Assembly: GCF_008329705.1 (NCBI RefSeq) | Contig: NZ_VTSX01000023.1 | Coordinates: 1-64,000, forward strand | DNA from: Chryseobacterium sp. SN22 | GTDB taxonomy: Bacteria; Bacteroidota; Bacteroidia; Flavobacteriales; Weeksellaceae | Direction: 5' to 3' | Length of the DNA: 64,000 nt | Shown here: one piece after another, positions 9,251 to 16,571 of the stretch | Numbering within the stretch: the first letter of the stretch is position 1 | How the letters are laid out: each line of letters begins with the position of its first letter | The notes under the pieces: generated by a model | Told to the model about the DNA's origin: nothing | What the model saw: only the letters and a program-made list of their open reading frames with translations | The model's database searches: none | Translations under genes and position numbers: made by a program

Positions 9251-10696
9251 TTAAAGAATGATAAGCTCCTGCATGACTGCCGATACATCGGTCTTAGAGC
9301 CGTTATTTTGACAGAACATGCCGAATTTTAAAGCTTTCTGTGTTATGTTTCCTATTTGTGTAAAAGTTCCTGTATTCAGGGTAACAGAAGAGAAAAGGGT
9401 ATTGCCTTTCCTGATAAAACTGAAATTTCCCTGTACAGCACTACTATAATAATTTGTAGCATATCCCAAACTAGACTCATTTAATTGACAGTACCACTTT
9501 ATTGCACCAGCTGCGTAACCCATTCTTATCACGGGGAAGGCCTGATTGGAAAGTTCCGGAACAGTGTCTGCAGTTGTTAATCCGAAATAATATTCCGGAG
9601 TTCCTGTATAATCTAAATTATAAATATTCAGATTAAAAGAACCTCTCAGAATAAAATCCTGATTCTCCTTAATCAGAGGTTTGGTAATAAGGGAAGCAAT
9701 AAAGGTATTGTCCCTCTCGAGAGGTTTTACATTCGGATCTGTGGAAAAAACACCAGTGTTTCCACGCCCGTATATGGACTTGCTGTCTGCATCGTTATAC
9801 AATTTCCTGTCCCACTGCGTCGCTGATAAATCTACCTGAGACAATCTGTTGCTTACGGTGACTGTGGAGCTTGTAATGTAAGATGCGACGCCGTTTGAAA
9901 TCATTATTTTATATTCACCTTCGGCTAAACTGCTGCAGTTGTAATAGAAAATAAGATCCGTTCCGTTCTGAAACAGCTGTACCTGGGAATTGGGAACAAT
10001 TAATAACAGATCTCCTGTCGCAGTCATCAGGCTGATTGAGAAATTAGCCGGATTCAGGTTCAGTCCGGTTCCTTTCAGGGTAAACCAGGTATTCTTATCA
10101 GTCTGATCGATGATAGGCGGGACGATATAAGCCACACTCATGGTATTGGTGGTCCATCCGCCATTCATCTGGGTTCTCCAGTTGATCTTTTCTTCTTCGG
10201 TAAGAAAGGTAGAAGCCGTAATGAAAAAATCCTTTTTCAGATCGTTGACCGGAACCTTTTTCGTTGAATTGTCAGGTTCCAGCAGCGGAATGAAGTGCCT
10301 GCTTTCCGCTTTATTAAGAGTTTCGGTCGGCTTATCGAGCTTGGCAAGAAGCAGATCCTGAAATGCAGAGGTGTCTATAATCTGGATATACCTTTCGCCA
10401 CTCCATCGGAATTGCTTGCCGGTACGTATTTCAATATAAATCTTTCCTGATTCCCCTGCTTTGGGAAAGTCGGATAAAAGATTATATTCCAGGACATCAT
10501 CCACATAGCTGGGAAGCTGGGAAGCCGGTATTTTACCGTCCACCAGATCGGCTTTTTTGCTGAAGTCATAATCGAGGGTGCCTGCAGGTATCTTATCTTC
10601 TTTGTGAAAATAAGAATCCTGCCATTCCCAAAAATCATTCTGATTGGGAATATCTCCGTTTTCAAACCGGAGTTTCAATTCTTGTTTTGTTTTCAT
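9251..10696 (-). CDS. tail-fibre-like protein 1
   Basis: A 481-residue protein without a signal peptide. The first 29 residues (beginning MKTKQELKLRFENGDIPN and ending DFWEWQDSY) are identical to those of the second fibre gene at 11248-13440, followed in both by HKEDKIPA. This is a shared attachment module of the kind seen in phage tail fibres of Bacteroidota. The rest is Ser/Thr/Asn-rich and beta-strand-like, with a middle domain (about 190-290) and a C-terminal domain (about 300-481) that may bind a ligand. Transcription is predicted from the palindrome promoter near 11004-11038 through a leader of about 300 nt, and continues into the giant protein gene. The fibre role is inferred from the N-terminus and composition. 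Confidence 0.65.
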   Translation of the reverse strand: MKTKQELKLRFENGDIPNQNDFWEWQDSYFHKEDKIPAGTLDYDFSKKADLVDGKIPASQLPSYVDDVLEYNLLSDFPKAGESGKIYIEIRTGKQFRWSGERYIQIIDTSAFQDLLLAKLDKPTETLNKAESRHFIPLLEPDNSTKKVPVNDLKKDFFITASTFLTEEEKINWRTQMNGGWTTNTMSVAYIVPPIIDQTDKNTWFTLKGTGLNLNPANFSISLMTATGDLLLIVPNSQVQLFQNGTDLIFYYNCSSLAEGEYKIMISNGVASYITSSTVTVSNRLSQVDLSATQWDRKLYNDADSKSIYGRGNTGVFSTDPNVKPLERDNTFIASLITKPLIKENQDFILRGSFNLNIYNLDYTGTPEYYFGLTTADTVPELSNQAFPVIRMGYAAGAIKWYCQLNESSLGYATNYYSSAVQGNFSFIRKGNTLFSSVTLNTGTFTQIGNITQKALKFGMFCQNNGSKTDVSAVMQELIIL

Positions 10697-11003
10697 AAAT
10701 CTTGTTTGTTAGTTGAGATGTTAATTATTTATTTTAAGACACAATTCCGGCTGTCCAGCATTTTGTAAATGGTGGTTCAAAGGAGTGAGACATTAAAGAA
10801 TACTGGGAAGTAAAATGCAGGACCGCTGCGGAACTGTATATTTTTTTAGGGATCTGTTATCTGCGCAGCCTTTCGGAATGCGTTTTCAGGATTGTGATGA
10901 TTTTTGTTTTCATGTGTTCTTTTGGTGTTGATGTAAGAAAGATTTTCTGCACTTATAATATTGAATTTAGTTATTAGGTTTTATTTGCTTTTGTTTTATG
11001 CTT
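10697..11003 (-). repeat. leader unit 1 (duplicated 5' untranslated region)
   Basis: This stretch resembles 13441-13750 (unit 2) and about 13840-14200 (unit 3). Shared blocks, read on the plus strand, include TTCCGGCTGTCC-GCATTTTGT, GGTTCAAAG-G, GAGACAT and CAGCTGCG-AAC-like stretches. Each unit begins with the same palindrome promoter and carries a mini-ORF about 90 nt inside. Unit 1 and unit 2 each lead into a fibre gene, so promoter, leader and fibre were duplicated together. Confidence 0.7.
10857..10913 (-). CDS. 18-residue leader mini-ORF, unit 1
   Basis: ATG to TAA, giving MKTKIITILKTHSERLRR. It starts about 90 nt after the predicted promoter. Unit 2 has a 17-residue counterpart at the same position and unit 3 has a related string in an overlapping frame. 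A short basic peptide repeated at a fixed place hints at a leader peptide or at remains of the 51-residue ORF of unit 3. Translation is not shown. Confidence 0.35.
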   Translation of the reverse strand: MKTKIITILKTHSERLRR

Positions 11004-11038
11004 CAAAGATATAGGCTGCTGACGTCAAAACTTGACGT
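11004..11038 (-). promoter_or_regulatory. palindrome promoter P1 (fibre 1 and giant protein)
   Basis: Minus-strand -7 box TATCTTTG at 11004-11011, matching Bacteroidota TAnnTTTG. Ten nt upstream lies a perfect inverted repeat, ACGTCAA-AAC-TTGACGT, at 11022-11038. The palindrome occupies the place of the -33 element, so it is likely the site of a repressor or activator. Confidence 0.75.
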
Positions 11039-11140
11039 ATTTTATTTTTGTTAAAAAATTAGCAGTGGTAATTCAAAATATTAAAGGAAATTAAACGGAT
11101 ATAGAACCTTATGATGGAAATCACATTATTATTAAAACTC

Positions 11141-11161
11141 CGCAAAATATAATATTTTGCG
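11141..11161. terminator. hairpin downstream of fibre 2
   Basis: A perfect 21-bp palindrome, CGCAAAATAT-A-ATATTTTGCG, lies about 87 bp after the stop of fibre 2 and about 100 bp before promoter P1. There is no clean T-run on the minus strand, so it may be a weak terminator or an RNA-stability element. Confidence 0.5.
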
Positions 11162-11247
11162 AAATTTAATTATAGCATTTATTTCATCTTGTCTGAAGTA
11201 AAATTTCTAATCTGTTTATTTTGATTGTATTAAACTTCAATAAACGC

Positions 11248-13440
11248 CTATACTACTGAACTGTCAATTTTCTTAGTGTATTCCAGAGTCAGCATAAATG
11301 AATCGATCTGTGAATAATCATAATCCGGCGTATTGGCCATTTCAAATTTTACAAGACTTTTTTCTAACGTAATAAATATTTTTGATCTCCACTGATTTCC
11401 TGCAAAACTTACATTTAATGAAGAAGATTCTGTGAACATCTGATTGGAAACAATTATTTCCAGTTCTTCAAAAAGCTTGTCAAGCGGAATTTCACCATTT
11501 CTTGGGATGTCATTTGTAAGTAATGTCTTTTTATACAATGGTTTGCCATTGATCCACAATCCTCCTGTTTTTATTTCTGTTGTACTGTAAGAGTGCTGTT
11601 TGTCTGCGTACTGGTTCTGAATATAATCGTTTTTTTCGGCACTGTCCCCGAAATAGGTTTTAGAGCTTAGGCCCCTTGGTTTTTCTGCCTGATGCTCAAT
11701 AAATACAGGTTCATCTGCATTTGAGCCTATAACAATTCCTTTGGTATTTTCACCGTCCGTTTGTTTTAAAGCAATTCCATTGGTGTCTAACGTGATACGG
11801 GTGCCATAGGCCAGTGCAAGAATGCCGTTATTTTTGCTTACATCCACACTGCAGGTTTGCGTTCCGTCGGGATTTCCTGAAAACATCATGACAGAATCAG
11901 AAAATAAGCCTAATGCATTTTTTACATTGTTAATTTCATTGGTCCTGTAAATAATTCTTTCTGTCGGATCTTCATTTGAGAACCGGATGTTCCCGGTAAT
12001 AGGCACATCCGAAGCAGTTCCTGTAATGGGAATAAAGGCCGTGAAATCGGATAAGTTTCTGTACCCGAATACATTTCCGGCATTCAGAACGGCTACTTTT
12101 GTATAGCTGCTGTCTGCCATCGGAGTCCTTTTTGCTGAAACCACGGCGTCAAAATCTAATGTTCTGGCAGCAAAGTCACCCCCGATGAGAGGTGTTACGA
12201 AATCGTGGCGTCTCGCTGTTGTATTCGATTCAATAACAAGACGATTGGATACTGAACCTCCTAAAGGGGCATTACTGCCAATGACCACATTATTGTCTCC
12301 CCATGTGCCCATGGCATGAGTAGTAGAAGCTGCATTATACCCGATAAATGTGTTGAAACCCCAGGCACCCGATCCGGTAGTCTTTCCATGGTTATTGCCT
12401 GCAAATGCTCCAACAAAGGTATTCTGGCTTCCGTTGGTAAGCCAGTATCCCGCGCCGGTTCCCAAAGCGGCATTGTTTTTACCGGTAATGTTTTTTAATC
12501 CAGCTTCATCCCCGATGTATGTACATGCGGTAGCAATTGTAGAATTTTTGCCGGTTTCGTTTCCCATCATTACATTGTAGCTCCCAGTCGTTAAAGAATA
12601 GCCGCTGTTCACACCAACAAGAGTATTCCACTGTCCTGTTGTTAAACCGGTACCGGCAAAGCTTCCCATAGCAACATTGCTTGCTCCGGTGGTTAAATTC
12701 TGCAGGGTACCGTATCCTATTCCTACTCCGTATACTCCGGTATGGTCTTTATTCATGTTTCCAAACCATAAAGAATAGGTGGTAGGGCTAAAGCCTATTT
12801 CACCTGCGCGTCCGTGATCCGGCTGGAAAATGATAGGTTTGGTTGTTCCGTTGCCCCGGTCGATAATGTTTTGCAAATTATCGCTGCCGGTATAAGTTGG
12901 CTTATCCGTTAGGTCATTATAGCTTCCCGTAACAGCTACTTTTTTCAAAACAAGTTTTTCCTGGCTTTCCTGAGTTAGGGTAACACTTCCATCAGAATTG
13001 GTAGTTGTAATAATACTAAACTCGGAAAGATTGATCCGGAAAGAAGTCCCGTTATTTTGGGTAATGGTAATCATATTTTGGGCAGCATCATAGGTTGCGT
13101 TTTCAATGTGGATGTCATTGGTAACAAGTCCTCCCAAATCTATGGATTTGCTTTGCTGAATACCATTCTCTCCTGTATAGAATACTGTTAATACATTGCC
13201 ATTCAGTTGGGGATTCTGAATGGAAGTCTGAGTTTCTATTTTATTTTGCCAAAGCTTAGCATTTTCCGGAGTTAAATTGGATGCATCCGCATCAACCTTT
13301 TTTGTAAGATCATAATCTATTGCTGTAGCCGGAATCTTATCTTCTTTATGCCAATAGGAATCCTGCCATTCCCAGAAATCATTCTGATTAGGGATGTCTC
13401 CGTTTTCGAAACGGAGTTTCAATTCTTGTTTTGTTTTCAT
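11248..13440 (-). CDS. tail-fibre-like protein 2 with beta-roll repeats
   Basis: A 730-residue protein without a signal peptide. The N-terminal 29 residues are identical to fibre 1, and the DNA there is nearly identical too. The middle (about 230-370) contains many short repeats of the type LTTGxxNVxxGxxAG (for example NLTTGASNVAMGSFAG and LTTGQWNTLVGVNSG). These are typical of the trimeric beta-roll shafts of phage tail fibres and YadA-like head domains. A further beta-rich region and a C-terminal domain (about 610-730) follow. I see no clear S74 chaperone domain. The leader and promoter P2 lie upstream. A surface-binding fibre with different specificity from fibre 1 is the likely role. Confidence 0.72.
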   Translation of the reverse strand: MKTKQELKLRFENGDIPNQNDFWEWQDSYWHKEDKIPATAIDYDLTKKVDADASNLTPENAKLWQNKIETQTSIQNPQLNGNVLTVFYTGENGIQQSKSIDLGGLVTNDIHIENATYDAAQNMITITQNNGTSFRINLSEFSIITTTNSDGSVTLTQESQEKLVLKKVAVTGSYNDLTDKPTYTGSDNLQNIIDRGNGTTKPIIFQPDHGRAGEIGFSPTTYSLWFGNMNKDHTGVYGVGIGYGTLQNLTTGASNVAMGSFAGTGLTTGQWNTLVGVNSGYSLTTGSYNVMMGNETGKNSTIATACTYIGDEAGLKNITGKNNAALGTGAGYWLTNGSQNTFVGAFAGNNHGKTTGSGAWGFNTFIGYNAASTTHAMGTWGDNNVVIGSNAPLGGSVSNRLVIESNTTARRHDFVTPLIGGDFAARTLDFDAVVSAKRTPMADSSYTKVAVLNAGNVFGYRNLSDFTAFIPITGTASDVPITGNIRFSNEDPTERIIYRTNEINNVKNALGLFSDSVMMFSGNPDGTQTCSVDVSKNNGILALAYGTRITLDTNGIALKQTDGENTKGIVIGSNADEPVFIEHQAEKPRGLSSKTYFGDSAEKNDYIQNQYADKQHSYSTTEIKTGGLWINGKPLYKKTLLTNDIPRNGEIPLDKLFEELEIIVSNQMFTESSSLNVSFAGNQWRSKIFITLEKSLVKFEMANTPDYDYSQIDSFMLTLEYTKKIDSSVV

Positions 13441-13749
13441 AAATTTTTTTTTAGTTGAGATATTAATTATTTATTTTAAGACACAGTTCCGGCTGTCCGG
13501 CATTTTGTGAATGTTGGTTCAAAGGGGTTAGACATAAAAAGGTGATGGGATAATAGAATCCTGAACAGCTGCGAAACAATGAATTTGTTTTAAGAATATC
13601 TTATTTTAATATTCTGCGGAAATACGTTTTAAGATGAATAATTTGTGTTTTCATGGTCTTAGGTTTTTGGTATTGATTTGAGACAGCTTTACTGCACTTA
13701 ATATTCAAGGTTATCAGGCTTTATTTTGCTTGCCTTTGTTTTTATGTTT
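13441..13749 (-). repeat. leader unit 2 (duplicated 5' untranslated region)
   Basis: The second copy of the leader unit, more like unit 1 than unit 3. It runs from promoter P2 to the ATG of fibre 2 and keeps the same order: mini-ORF, GC-rich block, then an AT-rich run before the start codon. The length and conservation of an untranslated leader of about 300 nt suggest an RNA-level role, which is not tested here. Confidence 0.65.
13601..13654 (-). CDS. 17-residue leader mini-ORF, unit 2
   Basis: ATG to TAA, giving MKTQIIHLKTYFRRILK. It shares the start (MKT), the LKT core and a basic end with the unit 1 peptide, and sits at the same distance from the promoter. It may be a leader peptide or a decayed copy of the 51-residue ORF in unit 3. 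Confidence 0.35.
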   Translation of the reverse strand: MKTQIIHLKTYFRRILK

Positions 13750-13784
13750 CAAAGATATAGGCTGTCAACGTCAAAACTTGACGT
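13750..13784 (-). promoter_or_regulatory. palindrome promoter P2 (fibre 2)
   Basis: TATCTTTG -7 box on the minus strand at 13750-13757 and the inverted repeat ACGTCAA-AAC-TTGACGT at 13768-13784, with the same 10-nt gap as the other four sites. Confidence 0.75.
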
Positions 13785-13839
13785 GTTATTTTTTAATTTC
13801 AAAAAAATTAATAATTTCTTTTCATGGGTTTTATGACAG

Positions 13840-14202
13840 AGGTAAAAACGGTTCCGGTTGTCTGGCACTTTGTGAATGGTAATTCAAAGAATGAGACATA
13901 AAAAGGATGAGGGGAATAGAATGCTGAACAGCTGCGGAACCGTGAATTGAATTAAGAATATATTATTTTCGTACCCTGCCGGAATACGTTTTTAAGATTG
14001 TTGAGATAATTGTCATAATCTGCCTCAGTATTTTCGATATCACTCCATTCTATGGTATAGGGAGTTTGATCAAAAGTGACGTCTGAAGTACAATTTTTTG
14101 TTTCCATATTTTTTCTGCGGTTTTTGGTTTTAAATTCTGGATGAATTGGTTTTGAATTCAAAAGTTATCAGGTTTTAATTTGTTTGCTTTTATTTTATGT
14201 TT
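13840..14202 (-). repeat. leader unit 3, orphan copy without a fibre gene
   Basis: The third copy of the leader unit. It keeps the promoter, the ORF position and the distal TTCCGG-TGTC-GGCA block, but then runs straight into promoter P2 with no fibre ORF. A third fibre gene has probably been lost, or the unit now serves only the small ORF. Confidence 0.6.
13952..14107 (-). CDS. 51-residue small acidic protein in leader unit 3
   Basis: Starts at ATG 14107 (METKNCTSDVTF), about 95 nt below promoter P3; a longer reading from 14161 is less likely because the ATG of the unit 1 and 2 mini-ORFs aligns with 14107. The protein is acidic in the middle (IENTEADYDNYLNNL) and ends basic, with no signal peptide. 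Units 1 and 2 seem to carry internally deleted, frameshifted versions. A second frame inside (ATG 14016 to TAA 13963, MTIISTILKTYSGRVRK) resembles their mini-ORFs. Function unknown. Confidence 0.45.
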   Translation of the reverse strand: METKNCTSDVTFDQTPYTIEWSDIENTEADYDNYLNNLKNVFRQGTKIIYS

Positions 14203-14237
14203 CAAAGGTATAGGCTGCCGACGTCAAAACTTGACGT
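14203..14237 (-). promoter_or_regulatory. palindrome promoter P3 (small ORF unit)
   Basis: TACCTTTG -7 box on the minus strand at 14203-14210 and a perfect ACGTCAA-AAC-TTGACGT repeat at 14221-14237, spaced 10 nt apart as at P1 and P2. Confidence 0.75.
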
Positions 14238-14542
14238 ATTATTTTTTAATTTGAAAAAAAATAAAAATTTCTTTTTATATATTTTCTGACAAGGAAAAAA
14301 AACGATCACTGTAGCCTTCATCACTGTGATTCCTGAGACTAAACATGTTTAATAGATAAATATATATGCCGTGTTTTGTAATAGGAAGATTGAAATTAAT
14401 AAAAAGCATATGCCATAAAATAACCTGAAATGAAAATAAGATTCTCATAAGAGTCTGCAGTGTGGCCTCATCTGTTATTTCATAGGATTAATAAAAAATA
14501 TAATTAAAAAAGCTTATACTGGATAATTATAAGTTTAAAAGC
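14238..14542. other. AT-rich intergenic stretch
   Basis: Between promoter P3 and the end of the phospholipase gene. No ORF, strong hairpin or repeat was recognised. Confidence 0.4.
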
Positions 14543-15580
14543 TTATATTTTGTTCTTAATTAATTTCTGTACAATCTGGTTCAAAGTTTCCCTGTTGTCA
14601 TCAATATAACATAGTCCGGCCTGGATCAGGCCTTCGATGTTGGATCTTCTGACATTATCCATAGCAGGAGAGGCATTTTTCAATGACGGATTCAGTCGGT
14701 AATAATTTTTCTGATTTCTCATTCCTAAAGTCTGAAACATCTGGCAAAGCTGGTAATCCACCGTTTCGGCATTGGCAGACATCAAGATGTCAATAATAGG
14801 GTTTACCCAGCCCAGCTTTCCGGATTTCTGCATTTTTCTGAAAGAATATGGCTTAGCCTCGATTCCGGTTCCTATTGAGATGATAAGCATATCGTTAACA
14901 GTCGGCATATTGGCTTTCTGATGGTTTTTCAATACTTCTGCAAAAGGGATTTTCCGGGCTTCGGCATAGGCGCAGAGTGCCGGATTATTGGCAAACATCC
15001 CGCCGTCGATCAGGCTGAAAATCTGTCCGTACATGGATTTGATCTGTACCGGGCTGAAATACGTAGGAGCTGCCGAAGTAGCCCTGCAGACGTCTTTGAC
15101 ATAAAAATTATCGGTGCTCAGATTGGCTTTCCAGGAATTGAATAATTTGGCCCTTCTGTTTTCTATATCATAGCTTGTAATTAAGCAGGGTTTAATCAGT
15201 TCTTTTAATTCCAAATTTCCAAAAAAGTCGTTCAGGTTCTTTTCCAGTGCTTCCTGGGAGATTTTTTCGTTCAGCAATCCGAAAGGATTTACCAAACGTT
15301 CCCAAAAAGAAACCTGGAATATGTCGCCACCTTTTTCAGCATACAATTCCAATCCCTTTTGGATGGAATATTTTGCTTTACGGTGTTCATCGGGACATAA
15401 AATAATAGACGCGATCAGTCCTCCCGTGCTGCTTCCCGCAACAAAGTCGAAATAGTCGCCGAGTCTGGCGCCCGGCTTATCGTACAACTGGAGCTGCTCT
15501 TCTATATAGCGCAGAATGATGCAGGTAATAATCCCCCTGATTCCGCCCCCGTCCAAAGAAAGTAAGGTTGTCTTTTTCAT
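14543..15580 (-). CDS. patatin-like phospholipase
   Basis: A 345-residue lipid acyl hydrolase. The ATG at 15580 (MKKTTLLSLDGGGIRG) is preferred over an upstream TTG at 15616. Motifs of the patatin family are clear: the glycine-rich oxyanion loop DGGGIRG at about residues 9-15, the nucleophile elbow GSSTGG (Ser near residue 50), and the catalytic Asp in IDGGMFANNP. There is no signal peptide. Cytoplasmic patatins of this size occur as membrane-degrading effectors (for example CapV in CBASS) and beside phage-like loci; no cyclic-nucleotide synthase gene is visible here. The gene has its own palindrome promoter P4, shared in type with the fibres and the endolysin, so attack on a membrane as part of that programme is plausible. 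Confidence 0.85.
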   Translation of the reverse strand: MKKTTLLSLDGGGIRGIITCIILRYIEEQLQLYDKPGARLGDYFDFVAGSSTGGLIASIILCPDEHRKAKYSIQKGLELYAEKGGDIFQVSFWERLVNPFGLLNEKISQEALEKNLNDFFGNLELKELIKPCLITSYDIENRRAKLFNSWKANLSTDNFYVKDVCRATSAAPTYFSPVQIKSMYGQIFSLIDGGMFANNPALCAYAEARKIPFAEVLKNHQKANMPTVNDMLIISIGTGIEAKPYSFRKMQKSGKLGWVNPIIDILMSANAETVDYQLCQMFQTLGMRNQKNYYRLNPSLKNASPAMDNVRRSNIEGLIQAGLCYIDDNRETLNQIVQKLIKNKI

Positions 15581-15627
15581 ATGATTTTTCGCTTTTTCCG
15601 ATGAAACATCAGACAACTTTAGACAAG

Positions 15628-15664
15628 TAAAACCAATAGCGTTATAGAATAACTATTGGTTTTA
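15628..15664 (-). promoter_or_regulatory. leader hairpin upstream of the phospholipase
   Basis: TAAAACCAATAG and CTATTGGTTTTA arms form a 12-bp perfect stem with a 13-nt loop. The hairpin lies between promoter P4 and the start codon, about 50 nt before the ATG. It is not followed by a T-run on the minus strand, so translation control or RNA stability is more likely than termination. Confidence 0.6.
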
Positions 15665-15702
15665 TCTCGTGGTATGAAGCTGTGTTGGTGTTTCTTCTGA
15701 AG

Positions 15703-15737
15703 CAAAGGTAGGATGGTAAAGCGACAAAACTCGTCGC
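15703..15737 (-). promoter_or_regulatory. palindrome promoter P4 (phospholipase)
   Basis: TACCTTTG -7 box on the minus strand at 15703-15710 and the variant repeat GCGACAAAACTCGTCGC at 15721-15737. It has the same 17-bp size, the same CAAAACT core and the same 10-nt gap as P1-P3. Confidence 0.7.
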
Positions 15738-15907
15738 ATTAAAAATTAAATTCTCCCAATAGAGAATTTATTTCAGTGTTTGCAATATTGAATATTAATG
15801 AGCAGTAATTTATAAGTCTGATCATAAAATTCGTGAAAATTTCGAAGTTGATGTCTGGCTTTAAATAGGGATATTTTAATTTGAATCAAGCTTTCCTTTT
15901 GATTAAG

Positions 15908-16408
15908 TTAAAGGATTACATAGCCGTCTTTATCCATTTTCATTTTCAGCAGAGTCCGCCAGCTGGTTTTCACGGTACCTTTTGCCGTTATGATATTTTT
16001 CTTTTCAAAATGGGGAAGGTCTTTGAACGTTTTCCAGTTTCCACCCCAGTCCCAGCCATGTCTGGCGAAAATTTTTACGCATTCGTACCAGTCGGCTACT
16101 TTATCATTGTCCCAGTCTTTTGCTGTGTCCCAGCTGGCGGTTTTTCCGTCGATCATCAGGCAGATATCAACTGCTAATCCATAATTGTGGATGCTTTGCC
16201 CGGCTTTGGCGTTGGTTACTTTTTTCCCGGTGGTAATCCTTCCGATGGCGTATAGTTTTTCCTGTTCTTCAAAACTTCGCAGGCCTTGGGTGATTCTCAC
16301 CTTTACCCTTCCGGTAAGGGCCTCGTCGCATTCTTTAATCATCTGTTTTACTTCCGCTCTTACCGAAGGATGAAGTTTTTCAATTCTTTGTAAAGTTACT
16401 TTGTCCAT
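15908..16408 (-). CDS. M15-family D,L-endopeptidase, endolysin-like
   Basis: A 166-residue peptidoglycan peptidase of the L-alanyl-D-glutamate peptidase type (CwlK, phage Ply500/T5 endolysin). Zinc ligands are visible: His and Asp in SIHNYGLAVDI (about residues 74-84) and His in LPHFE (about 135), with the SFEEQ and GLRS substrate-side motifs before them. No signal peptide is present, as in phage endolysins that need help to reach the wall; no holin gene was seen. It is expressed from promoter P5 only about 25 nt upstream. The neighbouring phospholipase and fibres share this promoter type. Confidence 0.85.
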   Translation of the reverse strand: MDKVTLQRIEKLHPSVRAEVKQMIKECDEALTGRVKVRITQGLRSFEEQEKLYAIGRITTGKKVTNAKAGQSIHNYGLAVDICLMIDGKTASWDTAKDWDNDKVADWYECVKIFARHGWDWGGNWKTFKDLPHFEKKNIITAKGTVKTSWRTLLKMKMDKDGYVIL

Positions 16409-16436
16409 ATTCTCAATGTGTTAGTGTTCTGGAATA

Positions 16437-16471
16437 CAAAGGTAGATGCGGGGTGCGACAAAACTTGACGC
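16437..16471 (-). promoter_or_regulatory. palindrome promoter P5 (endolysin)
   Basis: TACCTTTG -7 box on the minus strand at 16437-16444 and the repeat GCGACAAAACTTGACGC at 16455-16471, with the 10-nt gap kept. It is the closest of the five sites to the S24 repressor gene. Confidence 0.7.
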
Positions 16472-16571
16472 ATAATTATTTATTATGATCAATTTAATCA
16501 AATTTAATATGAACAAACTAAAAATGAGAAATATAAATTATAAATCATCCGGAATACAACAAGTGAATATG

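Noticed and set aside
10697..14202. CRISPR array
   Set aside because: The repeats are three long, diverged leader units with promoters and fibre genes between them, not short repeats with spacers.
14543..15580. CBASS effector (CapV-like) call for the patatin gene
   Set aside because: No CD-NTase or ubiquitin-like genes adjacent, and the promoter groups it with the fibres and endolysin instead.
1..16500. Prophage or contractile injection system
   Set aside because: No integrase, terminase, capsid, portal, sheath, tube or baseplate gene is visible; only fibres, an endolysin-like gene and unknowns.
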